From assembly GCA_013177825.1 (NCBI GenBank), contig JABLXX010000002.1, forward strand, positions 1-64,000: a DNA stretch of 64,000 bases, given 5' to 3'. The notes beneath the pieces are model-generated. The model saw nothing but the letters and a program-made list of their open reading frames with translations. It had not been told where the DNA came from and searched no databases. The translations under genes and the position numbers were made by a program. Shown piece by piece: positions 43,023-51,869 of the stretch (position 1 is the first letter of the stretch; each line of letters begins with the position of its first letter). Origin of the DNA: Syntrophaceae bacterium. Lineage in GTDB: Bacteria; Desulfobacterota; Syntrophia; Syntrophales; PHBD01.

Positions 43023-44624
43023 TCAGACGGTCAGGTTATGGTATCGATATGTTTCCCAGGGGCTGTCATCGGCATGTTCCCTGTTCTTTTTCGTGATGCC
43101 CAGTTTCTTCATCCGGCTTCTCAGCGTGTTGGGATTTACCTTCAATCGTCTCGCCGCGCCGTCGGGCCCGTAAATTTTCCCTTTCGTCAGGCCTAATGCT
43201 TCCTGGATGTGTCTGGACATCGCTTCATCAAGTGTCAGGAGCGTGTTCCTTCCCTCCGCCGGCCTCCATGTATCCTGCGGATGATCAGGCCACCGGAACT
43301 GCTCGAAGGTCAGTGCATGGTTCCCTTCGGGAGTCCTGCTTCGGATCAGCTCGCGTTCCACGAGATTCTCGAGTTCCCGGACGTTGCCCGGCCAGTGATA
43401 ACTCCGGAGGCGATCGATCACGGCGGCGGACAGGGGCGGCGGGGTGTGAATTTTCAGCTCCCTGGATTTTTTCTGGATAAAGTGATGGAGCAGTGCGGGA
43501 ATGTCGTCTTTACGATGTCTCAGAGGAGGAATCATGACGGGAAAGATATTGAGCCGGAACCAGAGATCTTCCCGGAATTTCCCGACGCGGACCATTTCTT
43601 CCAGATTTCTGTGCGTGGCGGCAATGATGCGGATATCGACGGAGATCGTCTCCGCGCCGCCCACCCGTTCGATCTGTTTGTTCTGCAGGACCCTGAGCAG
43701 CCTTACCTGAGCGGAGGGCGGAAGCTCGGCCACCTCGTCGAGGAAGATGCTCCCCCTGTCGGCCCTTTCGAAGCGGCCTTTCTTCTGGGCAATGGCACCG
43801 GTAAACGCACCCCGCTCATGCCCGAAAAGCTCGCTGTCCATCAGGCTCTCCGGGATGGCTCCGCAGTTGACCGTTACAAACGGCTTGTCCTTCCGAGGAG
43901 ATGCGTAATGAATGGCATTGGCAACGACCTCCTTCCCGACGCCGGTCTCTCCCAGGAGAAGGACGGGGCTGTTGAGGGACGCCACCTTCCTCACCATTTC
44001 CATCACTTCTTTGAGACCGCCGTCGGAGCCGACGATTTCGTCCTCCGTCGTGTATCGCAGCTCCCGGGTGAGGTTCCGGTTCTCCGCATCCACCATGTCC
44101 TTGAGCCTCATCACCTCCCGGTAGCGCAGCGCGTTCGAGACGGCGATATTGAAAGGCTCCCTCAGCTGGGAGACGAGAGCGGCGTGTTCTTTCCGGAACA
44201 CTCCTTTCCCCTCGGCCAGGAAAACGACGGATCCCAGGAATTTTCCTTCGATGACCAGGCTCATGTACATGATCGATGTCTTTGACAGATCGATGTTGCT
44301 GGAAAGTGTCCAGGCCGCCGGATGCAGCTCGGCCCGTTCCAGGATCTTGATCTCGTGCCAGGCGCCGGCGTCCCGGTTGATCCGGTCGATGGCCTCCTCC
44401 GACAGAGGTTTCGAGGGGAAGGGCTGTTTGATGCCTTCCAGGTCCACCATGGCAATATTGTGGATCAGGTGCGTGTTCGGATCGAAGATGGTCAGCAGCA
44501 TTTCCCAGGCGGGAATATGCTGGTGAAGGTAGGAAAGACAGCTTGACATCGCTTTCTCGATGTCAAGGCTGCTGCATAGCCGTACGGTCGCCTGCCGGAA
44601 AAAGTCCTGACCGCCTCCTCTCAT
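43023..44624 (-). CDS. Sigma-54-dependent activator (GAF-AAA+-Fis)
   Basis: A 533-residue enhancer-binding protein. An N-terminal GAF-like sensor lies at about 10-175. The AAA+ domain is at about 205-440, with Walker A GETGVGKE (225-232), the sigma-54 contact loop GAFTGA (272-277) and Walker B-like RGSIFLDEVAELPPSAQ. A Fis-type HTH closes the protein (GPDGAARRLKVNPNTLRSRM). ATG 44624 is chosen for GGGGGGTGACG upstream. It is divergent from the acetate transporter, with a candidate -24/-12 promoter and inverted repeat between them, so control of acetate or small-acid uptake is the natural inference. Confidence 0.93.
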   Translation of the reverse strand: MRGGGQDFFRQATVRLCSSLDIEKAMSSCLSYLHQHIPAWEMLLTIFDPNTHLIHNIAMVDLEGIKQPFPSKPLSEEAIDRINRDAGAWHEIKILERAELHPAAWTLSSNIDLSKTSIMYMSLVIEGKFLGSVVFLAEGKGVFRKEHAALVSQLREPFNIAVSNALRYREVMRLKDMVDAENRNLTRELRYTTEDEIVGSDGGLKEVMEMVRKVASLNSPVLLLGETGVGKEVVANAIHYASPRKDKPFVTVNCGAIPESLMDSELFGHERGAFTGAIAQKKGRFERADRGSIFLDEVAELPPSAQVRLLRVLQNKQIERVGGAETISVDIRIIAATHRNLEEMVRVGKFREDLWFRLNIFPVMIPPLRHRKDDIPALLHHFIQKKSRELKIHTPPPLSAAVIDRLRSYHWPGNVRELENLVERELIRSRTPEGNHALTFEQFRWPDHPQDTWRPAEGRNTLLTLDEAMSRHIQEALGLTKGKIYGPDGAARRLKVNPNTLRSRMKKLGITKKNREHADDSPWETYRYHNLTV

Positions 44625-44692
44625 GGCGTCACCCCCCCTGACTTTTATCGTGCAACCTTCAAAATCCGGCAATCTATATCAAAAATGACGAT

Positions 44693-44716
44693 ATATCGCA
44701 ATTATCAGCGCGATAT
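44693..44716. promoter_or_regulatory. Inverted repeat, candidate activator site
   Basis: ATATCGC (44693-44699) and GCGATAT (44710-44716) form a perfect 7-bp inverted repeat with a 10-base spacer. It is 56 bp upstream of the candidate -24/-12 promoter and 69 bp upstream of the activator gene on the other strand, a typical place for an upstream activating sequence. Confidence 0.45.
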
Positions 44717-44771
44717 TTCACCATATTTCATCCTTGTTCGGCAATCCTTTGATATTGCAAGGAATAAAGTA

Positions 44772-44787
44772 TGGCATGGTTTCGGCT
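44772..44787 (+). promoter_or_regulatory. Candidate sigma-54 (-24/-12) promoter
   Basis: TGGCATGGTTTCGGCT has GG and GC separated by the required 10 bases and matches the TGGCAYG half well. The -12 half reads CGGCT and not TTGCT, so it is imperfect. It points toward the acetate transporter, leaving a leader of about 178 bp. The sigma-54 activator next door makes it plausible. Confidence 0.45.
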
Positions 44788-44975
44788 AATCAATTTTTCC
44801 GGATGCGCATGTCTGTCTTGCCATGCCGCCGGTACGGCTGGCTCCTCACGATTACACAATAGGAAAGACAATTCGACGGGAAAGGGGGGATGTCGAGCGG
44901 GGGTAATTTCGCGGCGAGTTTATCAGGTTTTCATGCAGGACTAATTCTAAAACGAGTGAAAAGGAGGAGGGTTTT

Positions 44976-45704
44976 ATGGCACACGAGCATACATTTGCGT
45001 CTCCCGGCCCCGGTGGGCTGGCGGCCCTTGCCGTTGCGTGTTTCGGTTTCGGGGCGGTATTTCTGGGCAAGGTGGATATATCGGGATTTCCCCTGCTGGC
45101 CGCCTGGCTGGTCGGCGGCTGTCTCGTTCAGTACACCACCGCGGTGATGGAACTGAAAGACCACAACATCCTCGGTGGCAACGTGTTTCTTTTCTTCTCG
45201 GCATTCTTCATGCTCGCAGCGGCGATCAGCGTCTTTTCGAAGTGGTATCTGATCAGTTTCGTATTCGGACCCAAGGCCGCCAAGGAAGCCATGGATGCAG
45301 CCGTGGCGGCGGCCGGAGTGGCGGACGTCAAAATGCTCACCCCGGAGCAGCTCGCTGCGGCCAAAGCCGGGATCGGCAAGGCCGTCGGCGCGATGATGGG
45401 AAAGGCGGTCCATGTCGAGGGATGGATGTGGATGGCGGGAGCGGGTTTCCTGACCGCTGTGACGCCGGGTTACGCCAAAAGCAACCTGCTCCTTTTCATT
45501 CTCGTTCTCCTGGTCGATGTCGCTTTATGGTTGATCGTCGGCCTCGACAGCGGCTGGTATGGAACGCCGGCGACCGCCAAGCCCATCGTGGGATGGAGCC
45601 TGATCATCGCCGGCTGGATCGGCATTTACCTGGCCGGGGCGGTCGTGTGCAATACCGTATACGGCAAGGCGGTTTATTTTGTGCCGAAACCGTTGGTGAA
45701 GTAA
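44976..45704 (+). CDS. Acetate uptake transporter (AceTr/SatP/YaaH family)
   Basis: A 242-residue inner-membrane protein with six hydrophobic segments. The family mark is the N-terminal PGPGGLAALAVACFGFGAVF region (the NPAPLGL-like motif is changed), with a SKSNLLLF-like GYAKSNLLLFILVLLVDVAL further on. Compared with SatP (about 190 aa) it has an extra Ala/Lys-rich stretch of about 45 residues (about 98-145) between the third and fourth segments. It imports acetate or succinate with a proton in known members. Start ATG 44976 with AAAAGGAGG. Probably sigma-54 controlled. Confidence 0.87.
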   Translation: MAHEHTFASPGPGGLAALAVACFGFGAVFLGKVDISGFPLLAAWLVGGCLVQYTTAVMELKDHNILGGNVFLFFSAFFMLAAAISVFSKWYLISFVFGPKAAKEAMDAAVAAAGVADVKMLTPEQLAAAKAGIGKAVGAMMGKAVHVEGWMWMAGAGFLTAVTPGYAKSNLLLFILVLLVDVALWLIVGLDSGWYGTPATAKPIVGWSLIIAGWIGIYLAGAVVCNTVYGKAVYFVPKPLVK

Positions 45705-45794
45705 GCGCGTGAGAAAGAGCATCACCGAAACAGCCGCATTTTGCTGAACAGGTGTGAATGATCACCGGGGATAACGTGCATCCCCGGCTTTTCA

Positions 45795-45824
45795 GAGACC
45801 GGGGGAGCGCCATCCCCCGGTCTC
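45795..45824 (+). terminator. GC-rich hairpin after the acetate transporter
   Basis: GAGACCGGGGGA (45795-45806) pairs fully with TCCCCCGGTCTC (45813-45824) around a 6-base loop. No T run follows, so termination may be Rho-assisted. The remainder of 45825-46150 has no supported gene. Confidence 0.55.
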
Positions 45825-46150
45825 CTCCTTCGATTTCCGCTGATTCGCTGAGTCTGATTCAATCTGGCCGGCTGCCGGCGGCGGCCGGTTCCGTACACAA
45901 TCCCGATCCTTCACAACTCCCGATGCCTCCCTCCATGCTTCTTTCATCCCGCTCGCCACTTCACCAGAGGCGGTTTTCCTGGATCCCGCAACACATCGCC
46001 GGCATTGATATGGGTGGTCATGCCGTCTGTTCGTTCCCTGTTTCCGGCAACGAAGGGCGTCATCCGCCGCTTCAACGTCGCTTCGGAAACCGATTTCATT
46101 GAAGAAAATTGAATTGCAGGGCATTGCCGGACCGGCCGCCGGAAAAAGGA

Positions 46151-46179
46151 TTGACAGATTTTTTTTTCCGGCCTAGATT
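46151..46179 (+). promoter_or_regulatory. Sigma-70-type promoter of the MerR operon
   Basis: TTGACA (46151-46156) and TAGATT (46174-46179) are separated by 17 bases. The expected start is near 46186, 25 bases before the ATG at 46211. AAGTATAACTT (46181-46191), a 4-3-4 inverted repeat, overlaps the start and could be an operator. Confidence 0.65.
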
Positions 46180-46210
46180 AAAGTATAACTTCAATGTTTA
46201 CTTGGAGCAC

Positions 46211-46954
46211 ATGAACGTAAAAATCGGCGACATCTCAAAACAGAGCGGTGTTCCCGCCTCCACCATCCGCTATTACGTCCGGGAAGGACTGCTTCCCGCT
46301 CCGGTTAAAATCAACAAGAAGATGTCCCATTATGACGATGTCTGTGTCGAACGCCTGAAGGTCATTCAGTATCTCCAGGAAAGACGATACTTTCCCCTGT
46401 ATCTCATCAAGAATATCCTGCGCAGGATGGACGAGGGCCTGAGCCTGCAGGAGGCCGAGGCCGTCGAGAACGCCGTTTTCAGTCCCGCGGAAGGCAAGGC
46501 CGGGAATCTCGTGGAGCGGGGCATCCTCATGGCCGAGACCGGATTGACCGACGCCGAGGTGAAGCAGGCTGAAAAAATCGGGATTCTGATCCCTTTTGCC
46601 GTCAAGGGAGGGAAGCCCCTTTACAATGAAGACGACGTCCGGTTCTGCCGGGATGTCCTGAAAAGAATTGTCGATTTCGGCCTGGATCTTCAGTCGCTGG
46701 CCTTTTACGTGGATCTGGGCAAGTCCATCGTGACGCGGGAAATGGAACTTCGCCGGCAGATCGTCTCCGACAAGACCGCCCGGGAAAACATCCGGATCAC
46801 CGTGGAATTGTCCAAAGTGGGCGACTTCCTCCGCGACTACGTCATGCAGAGACTCTTCAGACAGCAGGTCCAGGAGAATATCCGGAAAAGCCTCACCAAG
46901 CGCAAGAGCGTGAATTCAGGACGCCGCACAATAAAAAAACAGCAGGAGGTGTAG
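46211..46954 (+). CDS. MerR-family transcriptional regulator
   Basis: A 247-residue regulator. The MerR winged HTH lies at about 1-70 (IGDISKQSGVPASTIRYYVR, EGLLPAPVKINKKMSHYDD), and a second HTH-like repeat at about 100-160 (AETGLTDAEVKQAEKIGILI, YNEDDVRFCRDVLKRI). A helical effector region without Cys metal ligands follows, so a metal or mercury role is unlikely. ATG 46211 has GGAG six bases upstream and fits the mapped promoter. Its TAG is one base from the next ATG, so it is co-translated with the nitronate-monooxygenase-like gene and probably autoregulates the operon. Confidence 0.9.
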   Translation: MNVKIGDISKQSGVPASTIRYYVREGLLPAPVKINKKMSHYDDVCVERLKVIQYLQERRYFPLYLIKNILRRMDEGLSLQEAEAVENAVFSPAEGKAGNLVERGILMAETGLTDAEVKQAEKIGILIPFAVKGGKPLYNEDDVRFCRDVLKRIVDFGLDLQSLAFYVDLGKSIVTREMELRRQIVSDKTARENIRITVELSKVGDFLRDYVMQRLFRQQVQENIRKSLTKRKSVNSGRRTIKKQQEV

Positions 46955-46955
46955 G

Positions 46956-47945
46956 ATGTTCAAGACAGCGATTACGGAGATGTTCGGGGTGAAGTATCCG
47001 ATTATCTGCGGGGCAATGATGTGGCTCTGCAAGCCGAAGTTCTGCGCCGCCATTTCCAACGCCGGCGGACTGGGCAACCTGACGGCGGGCAACTACGACA
47101 CGGATGCGGACTTCCGGGAGGCCATCCGGGAGACGCGGAAGCTGACGGACAAGCCGTTCATGGTGAACATCACGATGCTGCCGTCCGTCCGGATCACCGC
47201 CGACCACCACAAGATGTACATCCGCGTCTGCGCGGAGGAGAAGGTGGACGGTATCGAATTCTCCGGCACGCCCGCCGACAAGGCAGCGGGTATGGAATAC
47301 ATCGAGATGCTGAAGAAGGCCGGCGTGAAGATCTTTCACAAGGTCGGCTCCGTCCGCCACGCGGTCCACGCGGAGAAGGTCGGCTACGACGGGATCTATG
47401 CGGCCGGCATCGAGGAGGGCGGACATCCCCTCAACGACGACGTGACGACGATGGTGCTGACGCCCCGGATTGCGGAGAGCGTGAAGATTCCCGTCGTGAC
47501 GGTGGGAGGGATTGCGGACGGGCGCGGCCTGGCCGCGGCGCTGGCCCTCGGGGCCTCCGGCGTGATGATGGCAAGCCGCTTCGTGGCGACGAAGGAATGC
47601 GAGGTTCACGAGAACATCAAGCAGGAGCTGGTGCGGCGCCAGGAGTTCGAGACGGTCATCTACGGGAAGTCCATCGGCCTGCAGGGACGGGGCTTGAACA
47701 CCAAGATCCTCCAGGAAGTGCTCGCCATCGAGGAGCGGGGGGGCGCCTTCGAGGAGTTGATCCCGCTTCTGTCGGGTCAGAAGGTGAAGGAGGCCTGGGA
47801 AACGGGCAAGGTCGATTATGCGCCCCTCATGGTGGGCCAGTCCATCGGCCTGATCAACGATGTGCCGACTTGTGCCGAGCTTCTGGACGGGATGGCGAAA
47901 CAGGCCCGGGAGTATGCCCAGAGGGCTCTTGCGTGCTGCGGGTGA
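46956..47945 (+). CDS. Nitronate monooxygenase / enoyl reductase-like FMN protein
   Basis: A 329-residue FMN TIM barrel of the NMO/2-nitropropane dioxygenase family. Marks are YPIICGAMMWLCKPKFCAAI, NAGGLGNLTAG, the flavin region GIEEGGHPL, VVTVGGIADGRGLAAALALG and GASGVMMASRF. The family includes true nitronate oxidases and FabK-like enoyl-ACP reductases. In anaerobes with acyl-CoA ligase neighbours, an acyl-CoA-related reductase role is possible but unproven. It is coupled to the MerR gene (1-bp gap), and 128 bp separate it from the acyl-CoA ligase. Confidence 0.87.
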   Translation: MFKTAITEMFGVKYPIICGAMMWLCKPKFCAAISNAGGLGNLTAGNYDTDADFREAIRETRKLTDKPFMVNITMLPSVRITADHHKMYIRVCAEEKVDGIEFSGTPADKAAGMEYIEMLKKAGVKIFHKVGSVRHAVHAEKVGYDGIYAAGIEEGGHPLNDDVTTMVLTPRIAESVKIPVVTVGGIADGRGLAAALALGASGVMMASRFVATKECEVHENIKQELVRRQEFETVIYGKSIGLQGRGLNTKILQEVLAIEERGGAFEELIPLLSGQKVKEAWETGKVDYAPLMVGQSIGLINDVPTCAELLDGMAKQAREYAQRALACCG

Positions 47946-48073
47946 GAGGGGTTCCCGATGACTTGGAAATGACAGGGAAGACCCCCGAACACGGGATTCG
48001 AGGAGCCTTCCGATATGGAATGCCGCCTGGGTCGAGCGACCGGCGGCCGGATCGGTAAGGAGGTTTCAGCAGC

Positions 48074-49858
48074 ATGGTTCAACAGGAACAGATCGACAAC
48101 CTCGTCGTGCTTTGGGAAAAAGCCGCCTCGCGGCATGCAGACCGTCCCTATATCGGGACGCGGAATCCTTCCGGCACGTATGACTGGGTAACATTCAGGG
48201 AAGTGGACGCACGGATCCGCAATCTCCGCGGCGGTCTCAGCAAGATCGGAGTCAAACGGGGAGACGCCGTGGGAATCATCGCCAACAACCGCCTGGAATG
48301 GGTCATTGCGGCCTTCGCCACCTACAGCCTGGGCGCCCGCTACGTGACCATGTACGAGTCGGAGTTGATCCAGACGTGCCGGTATATCGTCAACGACTCA
48401 TCCGTAAAGGTCCTGTTCGTCTCCAAGCGGGAGATTTTCGAAAAGGTGAAGGACTTCCCGAGCGGGATCCCAAGCCTCGAAAAGATTGTCCTCATCGAAG
48501 GACAGGGGAAAGACTCCATGGCGGAACTGGAGAAGACCGGCGCCTCGAACCCGGTGGACGCCGTGCATCCCGACCGGGACGAAATCGCCGGCCTCATCTA
48601 CACGTCGGGAACGACCGGGGACCCCAAGGGCGTGCTCATCTCCCACTGGAATTTCTGCAGCAACGTCATGGCCTGCCTGGACCGCTACCCCCACCTGTCC
48701 GGCAGCGACCGGTGCATCAACATCCTTCCCTGGGCCCACTCCTATGCCCAGACCGTCGAGCTCTACGTGTTCACCATCAACGGGGGATCCATCGGCATCA
48801 TGGGAAGCACGGCGACGATTGTGCAGGACATGGCCCAGATCCGGCCGACGTTCGTCGTGGCGGTGCCACGGGTGTTCAACAAGATTTACGAAAATCTGCA
48901 TGCGGCCATGAACGAAAAGGGAGGCCTGGCGAAGGCCCTTTTCTTCGCGGGACTGAAAAGCGCCAAGGCCCGCCGCAACGGCGGGTCCGGGGTCATGGAC
49001 GGGATCGTCTATGCCCTCGCCGACCGGATCGTCTTCCAGAAGATCCGGGACCGCTTCGGCGGCCGCCTGAGGGAGGCCCTCACGGGGGCCGCGGCCATCA
49101 GTCCGGAGATTTCCTATTTCTTTGACGATATCGGCATCAATCTCTATGAGTCATACGGCATGACGGAGCTGTCGCCGGGTATCACGGCCAATGCCCCGAC
49201 GGCCAACAAGAAGGGAAGCGTGGGACGCCCCCTCATGGGAGTCAAGGTGGTCATCGACAAATCCGTTGTCGAGGAAGGCGCCCGGGACGGCGAGATTGTC
49301 GTTTACGGGCCGAACGTCATGCGGGGATATCACAACAAGCCCGAGCTGACACAGGCGGCGATGACGCCCGACGGCGGCATCCGGACAGGCGACCGGGGCC
49401 GCCTCGATGAGGACGGCTTCCTCTACATCACGGGCCGGATCAAGGAGCAATTCAAGCTGGAGAACGCAAAGTTCGTCTTTCCCGCCGCCATGGAGGAAGA
49501 CATCACCCTGAATCCCCTGATTCAGAACGCCCTGATCTACGGAGACAACCGGCCGTACACCGTGTGCCTGGTGGTGCCCGATCCGATCGCCCTGAAGAAG
49601 TACGCCGAGGCGCACAATCTGTCCGGTGACCCCGGAACACTTTCCAGGAACAGGGCGGTGCAGGAGATGATCGGGAAGGAAATCAGCCGCTCCCTGGCGG
49701 GGAAATACGGCGGCTATGAAATCCCGAAGAAATTCGTCTTTATCCATGAACCCTTCTCGGTGGACAACGGCATGATCACCCAGACAATGAAGATGAAGCG
49801 GAAGGTGATTCTGGACAAACACATGCCCGAGATCGAGGCGCTCTACGGAGAGGCGTGA
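48074..49858 (+). CDS. Long-chain-type AMP-forming acyl-CoA synthetase
   Basis: A 594-residue ANL enzyme of the FadD15/long-chain type. It shows IYTSGTTGDPKGVLISHWN (about 176-194), INILPWAHSYAQTVELY, YESYGMTELSPGITANAP, GDRGRLDEDGFLYITGRIKE and the C-terminal Lys region. The distance to the C-terminus and the DKHMPEIEALYGEA ending match that branch. It forms fatty acyl-CoA from acid, ATP and CoA. It follows the NMO-like gene in the same direction with its own AAGGAGGTTTCAGCAGC. A strong hairpin at 49923 ends the unit. Confidence 0.92.
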   Translation: MVQQEQIDNLVVLWEKAASRHADRPYIGTRNPSGTYDWVTFREVDARIRNLRGGLSKIGVKRGDAVGIIANNRLEWVIAAFATYSLGARYVTMYESELIQTCRYIVNDSSVKVLFVSKREIFEKVKDFPSGIPSLEKIVLIEGQGKDSMAELEKTGASNPVDAVHPDRDEIAGLIYTSGTTGDPKGVLISHWNFCSNVMACLDRYPHLSGSDRCINILPWAHSYAQTVELYVFTINGGSIGIMGSTATIVQDMAQIRPTFVVAVPRVFNKIYENLHAAMNEKGGLAKALFFAGLKSAKARRNGGSGVMDGIVYALADRIVFQKIRDRFGGRLREALTGAAAISPEISYFFDDIGINLYESYGMTELSPGITANAPTANKKGSVGRPLMGVKVVIDKSVVEEGARDGEIVVYGPNVMRGYHNKPELTQAAMTPDGGIRTGDRGRLDEDGFLYITGRIKEQFKLENAKFVFPAAMEEDITLNPLIQNALIYGDNRPYTVCLVVPDPIALKKYAEAHNLSGDPGTLSRNRAVQEMIGKEISRSLAGKYGGYEIPKKFVFIHEPFSVDNGMITQTMKMKRKVILDKHMPEIEALYGEA

Positions 49859-49922
49859 GTCCGGCGAGGCTTCGATATCAGGGCAAAGGGGGGCGGCTTG
49901 GGGCCGTCCTCGGGAATCGCCG

Positions 49923-49951
49923 GGGGGACAGACGAAAATCTGTCCCCCTTT
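49923..49951 (+). terminator. Rho-independent terminator after the acyl-CoA synthetase
   Basis: GGGGGACAGA (49923-49932) pairs exactly with TCTGTCCCCC (49939-49948), followed by TTT. It lies 65 bp after the stop. Confidence 0.8.
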
Positions 49952-50416
49952 GCGTTCCGGGGTGCGGGGGCTGTCACGGGGGCGTGCCGCCGTCGCGGAA
50001 ACGTTTCCGGACGTGCTGTTGAAAAATACCCGTCTGCGGCGTTTCCCTCATCCTTCGCCATTCGACGTACCGAAAAGGGTACGACTCATGGCTCAGGATT
50101 TCGGGGGTCTTGCATCCGGGCATTTTTGAACAGCCCGCCCCATACTTCCGGCAGGGGCGTCCCAATTGCTCCTCTGGAACCCCCTGGCCGCGCCCCCGCG
50201 GTTGTAGGGGTGAGATATACCGAAACGAACTCCCGGGACGTTCACCCGTGGCCGGCGGCGGCATGGCCGGTGAGACTCGAACCCGCTGACCAGGTTGTCG
50301 GCGAGGCGGCTTTTTTCTTGCCCGGGACCGGTCGGTCTGGCACACTGAAAGGACGGATTCCGGTGGCGCGATCCGTTCACGTCCGAGAACAATCATCCTG
50401 CGCGAAAGGAGTGTAC
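49952..50416. other. Intergenic stretch without a supported gene
   Basis: The 465 bp before the thioesterase are GC-rich, with several short inverted repeats. No frame with a convincing start and family match was found. The open frame that reaches upstream from the thioesterase is not supported before 50417. Confidence 0.5.
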
Positions 50417-50878
50417 ATGGCCGATATTCTCAAGGGTTATCCGGTCAGCCTGGAGGTGCCCATTGCCTGGGGCGAGATGGATGCCATGGGGCACGTCAAC
50501 AACATCGTCTATTTCCGCTATTTCGAGAGCGCGCGGATTGCCTACTTCGAGAAGATGGGTTTGATCGACTACATGAAAGAGACGGGCATCGGACCGATTC
50601 TCGCCACGACGTCCTGCCGTTTCCGGATCCCCCTGACCTACCCGGACAGCGTCCTGATCGGGGCAAAGGTCGTTTCCGTCGAAGACGACCGGTTCGTCAT
50701 GAACTACATCGTTGTGAGCAAAAAGCACCGGAAGCCGGCCGCAGAGGGGGAGGGCGTGATCGTGGCCTTCGACTACCGGGGAGGGAAGAAGGTGCCCGTT
50801 CCGGAGGTGCTGAAGCAGAAGGTTCTGGAAATCGAGCGGTCGGGAACGGCTACTCCGGCGCGCCGGCTCAACAGTTGA
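50417..50878 (+). CDS. Acyl-CoA thioesterase (hotdog fold, 4HBT type)
   Basis: A 153-residue hotdog-fold protein with the 4-hydroxybenzoyl-CoA thioesterase pattern: VPIAWGEMDAMGHVNNIVYF (catalytic Asp at about 23 and the HVNN block), RYFESARIAYFEKMGL, and a conserved FRIPLTYPDSVLIGAKVV strand. It hydrolyses an acyl-CoA. The substrate is not shown. ATG 50417 is selected because GAAAGGAGTG is directly upstream and the fold begins there. It may belong functionally with the acyl-CoA synthetase but is separated by a terminator. Confidence 0.9.
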   Translation: MADILKGYPVSLEVPIAWGEMDAMGHVNNIVYFRYFESARIAYFEKMGLIDYMKETGIGPILATTSCRFRIPLTYPDSVLIGAKVVSVEDDRFVMNYIVVSKKHRKPAAEGEGVIVAFDYRGGKKVPVPEVLKQKVLEIERSGTATPARRLNS

Positions 50879-51014
50879 TCCGGGAGAGGCGGGCCGTCTG
50901 CCGAAAATATTAGTTTCGGCCGGCCTGATCCGGGTGGCCGTTCTCCTCCGGGGTGTCGTACAGGTGAGGGCTTCCGTCACTGTATCCGGGAACAGGGCCT
51001 CGGGATGATCCGGA

Positions 51015-51251
51015 TCAGATGTGCAGGATGTGGAGGCAGAAGGGGATGAAGTAGAGAAGCGAAAGGCCGATGACGCCCCAGCAGACCGGTCCCGCCGCTC
51101 GTTCGAGACGTGACAGTTCCCTCTCCCAGCCGGTCGTCTCGACGAGATGCCGGACCCTTTTCAGAAGGCTTCCGCCATCGGTGCATGCGCGAAGCCGGAA
51201 CAATTCCTCGGACCTCAGATAATCGGGAACATATGCCTGCATTTCGAACAT
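51015..51251 (-). CDS. Small C-terminally anchored protein in the lexA operon
   Basis: A 78-residue protein. The charged N-terminal part (YLRSEELFRLRACTDGGSLL) is followed by one hydrophobic segment near the C-terminus (PVCWGVIGLSLLYFIPFCLH). No family is recognised. GGAGAAGGAG precedes ATG 51251; the in-frame ATG at 51242 would have equally good spacing. It lies 24 bp after lexA on the same strand and so may be SOS-controlled, for example as a membrane-located cell-division factor. That is speculation from position. Confidence 0.6.
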   Translation of the reverse strand: MFEMQAYVPDYLRSEELFRLRACTDGGSLLKRVRHLVETTGWERELSRLERAAGPVCWGVIGLSLLYFIPFCLHILHI

Positions 51252-51275
51252 CTCCTTCTCCCTGAAACGGACATT

Positions 51276-51863
51276 CTATGAACTGTATTTCCTGACCACC
51301 GCCGTCACGACACCTCCCAGCCTGAGCTCGTTCCGCGGTGCAATCGGCGGGTATTTCGGATTGGCGGCCTCCAGGAAGATCTCTTTTCCCTGCCGGCGGA
51401 AGTGCTTGAGCGTCCAGTCCCCGTCCACTTCCGCGACGACGATGTCCCCGTTCCGGGGCTCCCGGCCTTTCTCGACGACGACCATGTCTCCCTCCATGAT
51501 CCCGGCGCCGGTCATCGAATCTCCGCTCACCTGGAGCAGGAACGAGGATTCCGGGCGCGCCACCAGAAATTCGTCGAGAGACAGGATGTCGCAGAGCCCT
51601 TCCTCTTCCGGGGTGGGGAAGCCCGCCTGGACGGAACCGGCCATGGGGATGCCGAAGGTTATCCGGGTGGGTTTCAGGAAACCTTTCCCGTCCTTTTCCA
51701 GAAAGCCGCTCTGGATGAGCTTGTTCACCCAGAAGTGGACGACGCTCTTGGAGCGGACCTCCAGGATCTCGATCATCTCGGTATAGGTGGGCATCCGCCG
51801 GTGCTGGCGGTAAAAGGAGCCGATGGTCTGTTCGACGCTCTGTATCGTTCGTTTGGCGGCCAT
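51276..51863 (-). CDS. lexA: LexA-type repressor/protease
   Basis: A 195-residue repressor. The winged HTH lies at about 5-65 (TYTEMIEILEVRSKSVVHFW). The self-cleavage site is Ala80-Gly81 in SVQAGFP. The S24 peptidase domain has the nucleophile Ser116 (SGDSMTGAGIMEGD) and the Lys153 base (GDWTLKHF). It represses DNA-repair genes until RecA stimulates its cleavage. ATG 51863 (MAAKRTIQSV) is chosen because it starts the HTH domain, although no Shine-Dalgarno is visible and the promoter lies so close that the message may be leaderless. A palindromic operator lies in its own promoter. Confidence 0.9.
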   Translation of the reverse strand: MAAKRTIQSVEQTIGSFYRQHRRMPTYTEMIEILEVRSKSVVHFWVNKLIQSGFLEKDGKGFLKPTRITFGIPMAGSVQAGFPTPEEEGLCDILSLDEFLVARPESSFLLQVSGDSMTGAGIMEGDMVVVEKGREPRNGDIVVAEVDGDWTLKHFRRQGKEIFLEAANPKYPPIAPRNELRLGGVVTAVVRKYSS

Positions 51864-51869
51864 GGGGCG

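Noticed and set aside
50262-50300. tRNA-like T-arm sequence on the minus strand (GGTTCGAGTCTCACC)
   Set aside because: The flanking bases do not pair as a T stem, and no anticodon or acceptor stem fits around it. It is a chance match.
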